A stretch of DNA of 5,942 bases from JAGXTF01 sp040376005 (GCA_040376005.1 JBEIRK010000137.1:1-5942), one strand, 5' to 3'; shown: positions 1-5,845, counted from the first letter of the stretch. Notes: a model not told the origin generated them from the sequence alone. Made by a program: numbers and translations.

Positions 1-276
1 GCCGTCGTGTATGTTTACAGTAAGTCGTTTTGATTTTCCTTCTCCTGCCATTGCAGGCATGTCAATGCGCCCTTTTACTTGTACATATACATCACCGCCC
101 TGCAGTTGGGAAATTGGATAAATTATCGATCTGTCTTCGTACTTAAATGGAAAGTGGGAGAGTAAATCGCCTACCGTGTGTATGGCGAGTTCTTTATTGA
201 GCACTTCAGCGCGTTGCGGGCCAACACCCTTCAAAAACGCTACTGGTGTGTCTGTAAAAGTTTTCTCGCGCTGCAC
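1..276 (-). CDS. recG: ATP-dependent DNA helicase RecG, N-terminal part (cut by window edge)
   Basis: The first 92 codons of RecG are visible, and the rest lies beyond the left edge. RecG is a cytoplasmic superfamily 2 helicase that remodels stalled replication forks and branch-migrates Holliday junctions. The visible part is the N-terminal region leading into the OB-fold wedge domain. It has the family signature TPVAFLKGVGPQRA at residues 10-23, then GDLLSHFPFKYEDRS at 36-50, and the start of the beta-rich wedge (VYVQVKGRI, about 63-71). The helicase motifs are outside the window. No ATG lies between the upstream in-frame TAA and the conserved region, so a GTG at 276-274 is the most likely start. 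It lies 35 bases after the lycopene cyclase stop with no terminator hairpin between, so read-through from the crt operon is possible. A -7-like element just upstream suggests its own promoter as well. Identity is secure, and the exact start is less so. Confidence 0.92.
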   Translation of the reverse strand, partial: MQREKTFTDTPVAFLKGVGPQRAEVLNKELAIHTVGDLLSHFPFKYEDRSIIYPISQLQGGDVYVQVKGRIDMPAMAGEGKSKRLTVNIHDG

Positions 277-280
277 GCAA

Positions 281-288
281 CGAAATTA
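281..288 (-). promoter_or_regulatory. Possible -7 element in front of recG
   Basis: The minus strand reads TAATTTCG, seven of eight bases matching the Bacteroidota -7 consensus TAnnTTTG, and ends four bases before the GTG start of recG. This geometry would give an mRNA with almost no leader. The fabG upstream region shows the same arrangement. No convincing -33 TTG/TTTG was found at the expected distance, so this is only suggestive. Confidence 0.35.
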
Positions 289-311
289 GGGGAAAGGGCT
301 GAATTTATTTG

Positions 312-1025
312 TTATGAGTTGTTCCCTTTTGCGTTGATCGCACCTGAGAATACATCATAAAAAAAGCAATTTAGGAGAATGAGCAACATGCCGTAAAAGG
401 TGTCCTCTACAGGTATAGTAAGCATTCTCACGCCCAAGTTTTCCATGTCGTTATACCATACCACGGGTTGGTCGGGACCTGTACCTGTGAGTATACCGTT
501 GCAAATGAAAAAGGGGAGGAGCAGCACTGCAAATGCTGAGAAAAAGATATCAAAGCGAAATGCAGGCTTAAATTTTAGAATGAGAAACAGGGCTAAAGAT
601 AGCGCCAACATGGTGGTGCCCGTGTACCATTTGTCTATGAATATAAGCCCTGATGTGAGGCCAAACATCACCAAAAACCAGGCGATTTGTTTGCCGCGTT
701 CCGCGGAAATCCATTTGATTTCGTAGCGATAGAAGGCCTTATAGGTAAACAAACAAGAGAAGGGGATGCAGATAAAAAACAAGATTTCTTCTAGCGGTAA
801 AACTCCTACATAGGTTCCTGTTACATATGCGGGTGTAAATCCCCATACCCCCCAGCTGGTGAACAGCATGTCTGCTGCGATAAAGGGTGTGGCAGCGAGT
901 AAAATAGCGCCAATAACTGCCCATGGGTATTTGTAGAAATACACCCGCTTATCCAAACCTGCCAGCATGGGGACGAACATGGCCCCAAGGTCTACAATGA
1001 TATAGGTAAACGCCTTTGGAATCAT
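312..1025 (-). CDS. crtYcd: Lycopene beta-cyclase, fused CrtYc-CrtYd type
   Basis: This 237-residue integral membrane protein is predicted to cyclise both ends of lycopene to give beta-carotene. It belongs to the small-membrane-protein cyclases (heterodimeric CrtYc/CrtYd of actinobacteria, fused halves elsewhere), not the FAD-dependent CrtY family. The two halves each carry the expected PxE(E/D) signature: PLEE at 77-80 followed by ILFF, and PVED at 205-208 followed by TFY. SWGVWGFTPAY (57-67) is also typical. About six or seven hydrophobic segments are visible, roughly at 5-22, 33-52, 70-95, 114-131, 135-151, 160-176 and 204-226. The length fits a two-domain fusion. Its ATG overlaps the crtZ stop in ATGA, indicating translational coupling, and it is the last carotenoid gene of the operon. 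Family assignment is strong. Cyclisation of both ends (beta-carotene rather than gamma-carotene) is inferred from the adjacent crtZ. Confidence 0.9.
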   Translation of the reverse strand: MIPKAFTYIIVDLGAMFVPMLAGLDKRVYFYKYPWAVIGAILLAATPFIAADMLFTSWGVWGFTPAYVTGTYVGVLPLEEILFFICIPFSCLFTYKAFYRYEIKWISAERGKQIAWFLVMFGLTSGLIFIDKWYTGTTMLALSLALFLILKFKPAFRFDIFFSAFAVLLLPFFICNGILTGTGPDQPVVWYNDMENLGVRMLTIPVEDTFYGMLLILLNCFFYDVFSGAINAKGNNS

Positions 1026-1498
1026 TTCCGCTGACTGCTTTTGCGGGCTTCAATAAAGTATTTGCGAGGAACCCAAAGCATTCCAAAGCATTCACCATCC
1101 ATTTTGCCCAAGTGCTTATGATGGATTTTATGCGCTTTGCGCAATCCACGCAGGTAGGAGCTATCTGTTTTCTTCAATACAGGAAATCGTTGGTGGATAA
1201 AAAGGTCATGCACAAAGAAGTAGCAGAAGCCATATAGGGCTATGCCAGTGCCAATCCAGAAGCGGAAGTCTGCAAAACTCTCTGTAGCACCCCACAGCAT
1301 TAATGAAATGCCAGGTACCGCAAATAGGAGGAAGAAGAAATCATTGCGTTCAAAAAAGCTGTCGTGTTCTTTCAAATGGTGGTCGGCATGCAGTTTCCAT
1401 AGCAAACCATGCATGATGTATTTATGAGTAAACCAAGCTACGCCTTCCATTCCAAAGAAGGCACCTAGGCAAATGAGAGCACAATTAAGTATAGTCAT
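1022..1498 (-). CDS. crtZ: Beta-carotene 3-hydroxylase
   Basis: CrtZ is a membrane-bound di-iron oxygenase of the fatty acid hydroxylase superfamily. It adds hydroxyl groups at C3 and C3' of beta-carotene, giving beta-cryptoxanthin and then zeaxanthin. All four histidine clusters expected for the di-iron site are present in this 158-residue protein: H25 and H30 (HKYIMH), H37/H40/H41 (HADHH), H97 and H102 (HDLFIH), and H123/H126/H127 (HKIHH). Hydrophobic stretches at about 3-22, 53-72 and 79-97 anchor it in the membrane and leave the histidines on the cytoplasmic side, as usual for the family. The length is typical of CrtZ. It starts 14 bases after the crtB stop, with an A-rich leader and no Shine-Dalgarno sequence, and its TGA overlaps the cyclase ATG. 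Nothing appears broken. Confidence 0.95.
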   Translation of the reverse strand: MTILNCALICLGAFFGMEGVAWFTHKYIMHGLLWKLHADHHLKEHDSFFERNDFFFLLFAVPGISLMLWGATESFADFRFWIGTGIALYGFCYFFVHDLFIHQRFPVLKKTDSSYLRGLRKAHKIHHKHLGKMDGECFGMLWVPRKYFIEARKSSQRK

Positions 1499-1512
1499 TG
1501 TTGTTTTTTTAA

Positions 1513-2349
1513 TTAGAGGATGTTAAGGCTAAATCGAACCACGGATTGTAAAAGCAAGCCTGCTTTTTGCATATTTGGTATGCGGATTCTGCTGTTCATG
1601 ATATTCTCAGGACTGTGAGATTTGATTTTATTGTTCAAAGAACGGTAGTATACATAGGCTATGAAAACACCCAAACGCGCACCACGTGGTAGCATTTTGA
1701 TGCCTTTTAGTGCGGCATCAAAGTCTGATTCTATTTCTGCTTCAATGTCCGTTTTTTGTTGCAAATCAAACTGATTAAAATTAACGCCTGGGAAATAGGT
1801 TCTGCCTAAATGCGCGTAGTCTTGCTTCAGATCGCGCAGGAAATTCACTTTTTGGAATGCAGCACCCAATTTCATGGCTGCGGGTTTGAGTTTGTTGAAC
1901 TCCATGTCATCGCCATTGGTGAAAACACGCAAGCACATAAGACCTACTACCTCTGCAGAGCCAAGGATATACTCTTGATAAGATTGCTCATTGTGCACGG
2001 TTTTGAGCAAATCCATCTCCATGCTGCGCATGAAAGTATCAATAAGTTCGCGGTCGATATTATACTTATGCACGGTTTCTTGGAAGCTGTGCAATACAGG
2101 GTTTAGGCTGATTTTTTCGCGCAATGCATAATCCAGGTCCTGTTGAAACTGTTGAAACAATTCGGCTTGTTTGTAGCCATGGAAACTGTCTACAATCTCA
2201 TCTGCAAGGCGCACGAAGCCGTAAATGTTGTAAATAGGCTCATGCAATTTCCGATTCAGAAAATAGATGCCCAAAGAGAAACTCGTGCTGTAAGCGCGGG
2301 TAATCTTTTTGCTCACTGTGGCGGAAAGGGAGTCGTATATTGATTTCAT
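1513..2349 (-). CDS. crtB: Phytoene synthase
   Basis: CrtB condenses two geranylgeranyl diphosphates head-to-head into phytoene, the first committed step of carotenoid synthesis. It belongs to the trans-isoprenyl diphosphate (squalene/phytoene) synthase family. In the 278-residue product the two Mg-diphosphate-binding aspartate motifs are intact: DEIVD at 50-54 and DLKQD at 173-177, the latter within NFLRDLKQDYAHLGRTYFP (169-187). The N-terminal YSTSF (20-24) is also typical. The start is the ATG at 2349-2347, giving MKSIYDSLS. The frame stays open upstream to 2571, but those 74 extra codons lie inside crtI and encode cysteine- and serine-rich sequence unlike the family. The chosen ATG overlaps the crtI TGA as ATGA, matching two other junctions in the operon. 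No GGPP synthase gene is in the window, so the substrate must be supplied from elsewhere. Confidence 0.95.
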   Translation of the reverse strand: MKSIYDSLSATVSKKITRAYSTSFSLGIYFLNRKLHEPIYNIYGFVRLADEIVDSFHGYKQAELFQQFQQDLDYALREKISLNPVLHSFQETVHKYNIDRELIDTFMRSMEMDLLKTVHNEQSYQEYILGSAEVVGLMCLRVFTNGDDMEFNKLKPAAMKLGAAFQKVNFLRDLKQDYAHLGRTYFPGVNFNQFDLQQKTDIEAEIESDFDAALKGIKMLPRGARLGVFIAYVYYRSLNNKIKSHSPENIMNSRIRIPNMQKAGLLLQSVVRFSLNIL

Positions 2350-3824
2350 TTTTTGAAATAGTTTTGAATAAGTTTGGCCGCAATTTGTGCGGAAATAAGT
2401 GAAGGCGGTACCCCCGGTCCAGGTACGGTAAGCTGACCGGCATAGAAAAGATTCGAAACTTTCTTGTTGCGAATGCGAGGTTTTAATACTGCAGTTTGTG
2501 TAAGCGTATTGGCAAGGCCATATGCATTTCCACGAAGGGCATTGTAGTCTTCTTGGAAGTCTTTGACACAATAGCTGCGCATATATTCAATGTGATTGCG
2601 AATGTCTTGGCCGTAATAGCTTTCCATTCTGTCTACAACCATATTGAAATATTTTTCTCGCATTTCTTCTGAATCTTCAAGACCACTGGCAACTGGGATA
2701 AGGACAAATAGATTTTCTTTACCCTCGGGTGCTACTGTTGGGTCTGAAACTGACGGGCAGCACAAATAGAACAAGGGTTTTTGTGGCCATTTGGGTTCGG
2801 TATAGATTTCTTCAGCATGCACTCCAAAATCTTCGTCGAAAAACAAGGTGTGATGCTCCACATTTTGTACGCGGGTATTGAGTCCTACATAAAATATAAG
2901 TGCAGAAGGAGCAAGTACGCGTGTGTCCCAATAATTGCTATTGTAATTGCGGTATTGCGGTTCGAGTAATTTTTGTTCGGTGTGTGCGTAGTCACAAGCG
3001 GCCACTACTGCATCCGCTGGATAAAAACCATCTTCGGTAAATACACCTGTGGTTTTGCCCTGCTCTACCTGAATTTTAGTAACAGCTTGATCGGTTGCAA
3101 TTTTTACACCCAAACTTAGAGATAATGATTCCAATGCCTCTGGAATTCTGCGCATGCCACCCATTGGGTACCAGGTGCCTTGGGTTAGGCCCGCATGATT
3201 CATAATGCTGTATAGCGCAGGCGTGTTTTGTGGGGTGGCTCCCAAAAATAGAATTGGGAATTCCAACAATCGCAGCAAATCGGGGTGAGTGAATGACTGA
3301 CGCACATACTTGCTAAATGAAATAAACAACTTCATTCTGAACAAAGATTTGAGCATGGTGAGGTTTACAAACTCCGTAATAGATAAGGAAGGCTTGTAAA
3401 CCAGGTCATTCATAGAAATATTGTACTTCTCCTCAGCTACGGTCAAGAATTGCTTGATTTTCGCACCCGCACCAGGTTCTTTGCTTTCAAAAAGCGCAAA
3501 AATACCTTCCATCGTATCGGGTACAAACATGGTGTTGCCTTCTCCGAAATTGATAGTGTAGGAAGGACTCAGTTTCTTGAGTTCGTAGTAATCGCTGACT
3601 TTTTTCCCGAAGAGACCAAAGAAATTCTCAAACACATCTGGCATCCAATACCAGCTGGGCCCCATGTCGAAGGTGAATCCATTTTCAGAAAAGTGGCGGG
3701 CTCTGCCACCAATGCTGCTGTTTTTTTCCAGTACCGTAACCTCGTGGCCTTCTTTTGCTAGCAGTGCTGCAGTTGCAAGACCTGCAAATCCACTACCGAT
3801 TACGACGATTTTTTTATGGCTCAT
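2346..3824 (-). CDS. crtI: Phytoene desaturase (phytoene to lycopene)
   Basis: CrtI is an FAD-dependent, membrane-associated bacterial phytoene desaturase that introduces double bonds into phytoene, normally four steps to lycopene. The 492-residue protein opens with the dinucleotide-binding fold: VVIGSGFAGLATA at 7-19 (GxGxxG at G10, G12, G15), the ribose-binding glutamate in VLEK (E33), and GGRAR (39-43). DMGPSWYWMPDVF (53-65) is typical of the family. The C-terminal FAD motif NLFYAGQLTVPGPGVPPS runs from 458 to 475. The length matches CrtI. It starts at an ATG that overlaps the regulator's TGA (ATGA) and ends in an ATGA overlap with crtB. The related desaturase CrtD or a carotenoid isomerase is the main alternative, but adjacency to crtB and the full pathway around it favour CrtI. 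The number of desaturation steps cannot be read from sequence alone. Confidence 0.93.
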   Translation of the reverse strand: MSHKKIVVIGSGFAGLATAALLAKEGHEVTVLEKNSSIGGRARHFSENGFTFDMGPSWYWMPDVFENFFGLFGKKVSDYYELKKLSPSYTINFGEGNTMFVPDTMEGIFALFESKEPGAGAKIKQFLTVAEEKYNISMNDLVYKPSLSITEFVNLTMLKSLFRMKLFISFSKYVRQSFTHPDLLRLLEFPILFLGATPQNTPALYSIMNHAGLTQGTWYPMGGMRRIPEALESLSLSLGVKIATDQAVTKIQVEQGKTTGVFTEDGFYPADAVVAACDYAHTEQKLLEPQYRNYNSNYWDTRVLAPSALIFYVGLNTRVQNVEHHTLFFDEDFGVHAEEIYTEPKWPQKPLFYLCCPSVSDPTVAPEGKENLFVLIPVASGLEDSEEMREKYFNMVVDRMESYYGQDIRNHIEYMRSYCVKDFQEDYNALRGNAYGLANTLTQTAVLKPRIRNKKVSNLFYAGQLTVPGPGVPPSLISAQIAAKLIQNYFKK

Positions 3825-4723
3825 GCTGTTGGGGTGAGTATCAGATGTTTATAAAGTTCGAAAGGTTTTTTAACAATGCTAACACTTTTGGGGAGTGTTA
3901 ACAATGGCGCAACTTGTTTAGGACATAATAAGTAAATGTGCGTAGGATTGCACAAATTGGCCAATTGTTGCAAGTAAGCATTAAAATCTTTAATATTTGT
4001 AATAATGGTTACAGAAATAATTAATGCATCTGCCTTTGTGATCTCAATTGAACGTTGAATATTGTTCGAAGGCACACTCTGGCCTAGGTAAACGGTATGA
4101 ATTCCTTTTTTTCTTAACATTAAATTCATGAGCATTAAACCAATGTCGTGAAATTCAGTTTCTGGAGTAAATAACAATACCTTTTTTGAGGGCACAGGGG
4201 ACCAATTCAAACTGTCGGTAAGAGAACTTACTTTTTGCTTGAGTAATGCAATGATAAAGTGTTCTTGTGCTGGAATAATTTCACTGGTATTCCAAAGCAA
4301 ACCTATTTTTTCTAATACGGGAAAAAGAACATCCAAAAACAAGGCATCTTGTCCGAGTAATTCTATGGAAGTGGTAAAATGTTTGTGAAACGCTTCCTCA
4401 TTCATATCCATGCAGGCCACAAGAAATGCGTTTTGTAAGTCTTCATGCGTATGCACATTCTCCGAAGGCTCTTCGTAAATCTCCTTCAATTTATGGTGCA
4501 ATTCCTCAGTGCTCAGCTTGCCTATTTTTGAAATGGCCATGCCATTGCGTTGCAGGGTGGTTACGTTGAGCAATTTTTTTAAATCCTCATCCGTGTAGTG
4601 TCTGATATTGCCTTGTGATCGCTGCGGATTGAACAACGAATACCGTTGTTCCCATATGCGAAGCGTATGGGCTTTTATGCCCGATAGGTTTTCTAAATCG
4701 CTTATGGTGTATAGGTTTTTCAC
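3821..4723 (-). CDS. MerR-family regulator with cobalamin-binding-like domain (CarH/LitR type)
   Basis: This 300-residue DNA-binding protein is predicted to control the carotenoid genes behind it. Residues 4-70 form a MerR winged helix-turn-helix (YTISDLENLSGIKAHTLRIW, then RHYTDEDLKKL). Residues 95-170 match the four-helix cobalamin-binding cap, and 180-295 a Rossmann-like B12-binding domain. The residues that hold adenosylcobalamin in the light sensor CarH are present: W144, E154-H155 (W-x9-EH) and the lower-ligand histidine H192 in EFHDIG (ExHxxG, 190-195). S237 fits the SxL position. The usual GG near the end of the domain is missing: IYLLCPKQ (263-270) stands there. The GTG at 4723 gives a typical MerR beginning, MKNLYTISDL. 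An ATG at 4852 in the same frame would add 43 residues unlike the family and run through the putative promoter. It heads the operon, overlapping crtI by ATGA, so autoregulation is likely. Family is sure, and B12 or light sensing is inferred. Confidence 0.88.
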   Translation of the reverse strand: MKNLYTISDLENLSGIKAHTLRIWEQRYSLFNPQRSQGNIRHYTDEDLKKLLNVTTLQRNGMAISKIGKLSTEELHHKLKEIYEEPSENVHTHEDLQNAFLVACMDMNEEAFHKHFTTSIELLGQDALFLDVLFPVLEKIGLLWNTSEIIPAQEHFIIALLKQKVSSLTDSLNWSPVPSKKVLLFTPETEFHDIGLMLMNLMLRKKGIHTVYLGQSVPSNNIQRSIEITKADALIISVTIITNIKDFNAYLQQLANLCNPTHIYLLCPKQVAPLLTLPKSVSIVKKPFELYKHLILTPTA

Positions 4724-4726
4724 AAG

Positions 4727-4760
4727 TTTGTTTAATGAAGTAACATTGAAGTTAAACAAA
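4727..4760. repeat. Inverted repeat, 9-base arms, possible regulator operator
   Basis: TTTGTTTAA at 4727-4735 is mirrored exactly by TTAAACAAA at 4752-4760, with 16 bases between. It lies immediately upstream of the regulator's GTG, where the leader or the start of the operon transcript would be. Long-spaced symmetric half-sites suit a multimeric regulator, and a self-regulating MerR/CarH protein is the obvious candidate. Formation of an RNA hairpin in the leader is the alternative. Function is inferred from position only. Confidence 0.45.
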
Positions 4761-4768
4761 AGTTTTGT
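4756..4768. promoter_or_regulatory. Perfect 13-base palindrome over the putative crt promoter
   Basis: ACAAAAGTTTTGT is perfectly symmetric (six-base arms around one central base). It covers the minus-strand AACTTTTG that is the best -7 candidate for the carotenoid operon. A repressor bound here would block RNA polymerase, which fits the way CarH-type proteins are known to act in the dark. It shares four bases with the right arm of the neighbouring longer inverted repeat, so three related half-sites are packed into about 42 bases. The binding protein is not shown by the sequence. Confidence 0.45.
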
Positions 4769-4881
4769 AAGTATTGGTAAATATGTGATAAAAGTGCTTG
4801 AGCTGGCTTGTGAAGCCGATTTTCGAAATAATGTGTTTCGAGAATTCAGCATGGCTCAGCGGTGGTTTTAGACTTAATGTT

Positions 4882-4889
4882 TATTTTCG
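4882..4889 (+). promoter_or_regulatory. Possible -7 element in front of fabG
   Basis: TATTTTCG matches the Bacteroidota -7 consensus TAnnTTTG at seven of eight positions and ends four bases before the fabG ATG. The recG upstream region shows the same motif, spacing and following TGC (TAnTTTCG-yTGC-rTG). Transcription would begin at or next to the start codon, giving a leaderless or nearly leaderless mRNA. No good -33 box is visible at the usual distance. Confidence 0.42.
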
Positions 4890-4893
4890 CTGC

Positions 4894-5637
4894 ATGTTAC
4901 AGGGAAAAACCGCATTAATCACTGGAGCCTCAAGAGGCATTGGCAAGGGTATTGCCGAAATTTTTGCAAAAAATGGATGCAATGTTGCATTCACATTTGC
5001 CTCATCTGTTGAAAAAGCCCGCGCTTTTGAAGATGCATTGAGCAATCAGTATGGTGTGAAGGTGAAAGGCTACCAAAGCAATGCAGCTGATTTTAAAGCC
5101 AGCGAAGAACTTGCAAATGCGGTGATTGCCGATTTTGGGAAAATAGATGTCCTTATCAATAATGCGGGTATTACCCGCGACACCCTAATGTTGCGTATGA
5201 CCGAAGAGCAGTGGGATGAAGTGATCAACACCAACCTTAAAAGCGCATTTAACCTTACCAAAGCGTTTTTGAAACATTTCTTGGGCAACCGTGCCGGTTC
5301 TATTATTAATATGACCAGCATCGTGGGTATTACTGGAAATGCGGGTCAAGCCAATTACGCAGCCAGCAAGGCAGGTATGATAGGGTTTACAAAATCTGTA
5401 GCAAAAGAAATCGGCAGCAGAGGCATTCGTTGCAATGCCGTTGCACCGGGCTTTATCGAAACTGAAATGACCGAAGCCTTGAGTGAAGATGTACGCAAAG
5501 CTTGGGCAGATACCATACCATTGAAGCGTGCAGGCAGCACCGACGATGTTGCCAATGCATGCCTGTTTCTCGCTTCGGATATGAGTACCTATATCACAGG
5601 GCAAACAATCAATGTTTGCGGTGGTATGGTGATGTGA
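4894..5637 (+). CDS. fabG: 3-oxoacyl-[acyl-carrier-protein] reductase
   Basis: FabG is a cytoplasmic short-chain dehydrogenase/reductase that uses NADPH to reduce 3-oxoacyl-ACP in the elongation cycle of type II fatty acid synthesis. The 247-residue product has the complete family pattern: cofactor motif TGASRGIG at 10-17, NNAG at 89-92, the catalytic tetrad N114, S142, Y155 and K159 (YAASK at 155-159), PG at 185-186 followed by FIETEM, and a C-terminal INVCGGMVM. The length is typical. The ATG at 4894 yields MLQGKTALITGAS, the normal FabG beginning. The open frame back to 4798 adds unrelated residues over the promoter region. It is transcribed divergently from the carotenoid operon and stands alone, without acpP, fabD or fabF beside it. 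Another SDR substrate cannot be ruled out, but the similarity to canonical FabG is close throughout. Confidence 0.92.
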   Translation: MLQGKTALITGASRGIGKGIAEIFAKNGCNVAFTFASSVEKARAFEDALSNQYGVKVKGYQSNAADFKASEELANAVIADFGKIDVLINNAGITRDTLMLRMTEEQWDEVINTNLKSAFNLTKAFLKHFLGNRAGSIINMTSIVGITGNAGQANYAASKAGMIGFTKSVAKEIGSRGIRCNAVAPGFIETEMTEALSEDVRKAWADTIPLKRAGSTDDVANACLFLASDMSTYITGQTINVCGGMVM

Positions 5638-5685
5638 TAGGCTAATCGGTTTATTGCACAAATTCTAAGTGGCGCTTGCGCACGG

Positions 5686-5845
5686 TTTCTCCTATAGGTG
5701 TGGGGCTGCTGTCGTTTTGCAGCTACAAGAAGTTCGCGATTTCGGAGACGAAAACTGCCTGCCAACACTGAACTTAATACGAAGCACAAAGCTTCATTAA
5801 AGCATTGAGCCGCCAATTTCTTATAGGTGCTGTTAGGCGCTGCCT
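5686..5845. repeat. Imperfect repeat pair bounding a non-coding element with a bulged hairpin
   Basis: TTTCTCCTATAGGTG followed by TGGGGCTGCTG (5686-5711) recurs as TTTCTTATAGGTG followed by CTGTTAGGCGCTGCC (5817-5844), about 130 bases later. Between them lies a hairpin, TTAAT-ac-GAAGC, loop ACAAA, GCTTC-ATTAA (5774-5800), with two unpaired bases in the left arm. The outer sequences CTGCCTGCCAACA (5755-5767) and TGTTAGGCGCTGCC (5831-5844) are roughly inverted copies, and GTTAGGC fits the GTTRRRY core of integron attC sites, although the partner side (TGCCAAC) does not fit RYYYAAC exactly. No integrase or cassette gene is visible. It may be a dispersed intergenic repeat or a decayed recombination site, and the sequence alone does not decide. 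Confidence 0.4.
5774..5800. other. Bulged hairpin
   Basis: Two five-pair stems (TTAAT/ATTAA and GAAGC/GCTTC) are stacked with a two-base bulge (AC at 5779-5780) and close on a five-base loop (5786-5790). There is no following T-run, so it does not look like an intrinsic terminator of fabG. It sits at the centre of the repeated element and is probably part of its structure. Confidence 0.5.

Larger units (their letters stand above)
4724..4893. promoter_or_regulatory. Divergent promoter region between the carotenoid operon and fabG
   Basis: About 170 bases separate the two divergent starts. No gene is supported here: the frames that extend the regulator (to 4852) and fabG (to 4798) across it overlap each other and show no family similarity. 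The left third is AT-rich and contains two inverted repeats. The right end has a -7-like element for fabG. On the minus strand, AACTTTTG (4764-4757) is one base off the TAnnTTTG -7 consensus and would place transcription start roughly 25-30 bases before the regulator's GTG. No clear -33 box was found for either direction. The region must contain both promoters if neither gene is read from further away. Confidence 0.6.

Noticed and set aside
178..360. 60-codon plus-strand open frame across the recG start
   Set aside because: It is antisense to the conserved recG N-terminus and the cyclase end, with no support of its own.
400..726. 108-codon plus-strand open frame opposite the lycopene cyclase gene
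   Set aside because: Antisense shadow of a well-supported membrane protein gene, with no recognisable motif.
2350..2571. 74-codon N-terminal extension of phytoene synthase (open frame to 2571)
   Set aside because: It lies inside the 3' end of crtI in another frame, encodes Cys/Ser-rich sequence unlike the family, and the ATG at 2349 fits both the family start and the ATGA overlap.
4798..4893. 32-codon upstream extension of fabG
   Set aside because: FabG proteins begin close to the cofactor motif as MLQGKTALITG does here. The extension crosses the promoter region and has no family similarity.
5185..5661. 158-codon minus-strand open frame opposite fabG
   Set aside because: Antisense shadow of fabG, with a Cys/His-rich random-looking composition and no domain pattern.
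5669..5683. Intrinsic terminator of fabG
   Set aside because: The stem is short and bulged with a two-base loop and lacks a T-run. It is mentioned only as a weak possibility.
5589..5816. 75-codon minus-strand open frame after fabG
   Set aside because: It overlaps the fabG end, and most of it is the reverse of the repeated non-coding element. No protein signature is visible.
5686..5845. Firm call of an integron attC site
   Set aside because: Only one side fits the core consensus, the two flanks of the hairpin are very unequal in length, and no integrase or cassette gene is present.
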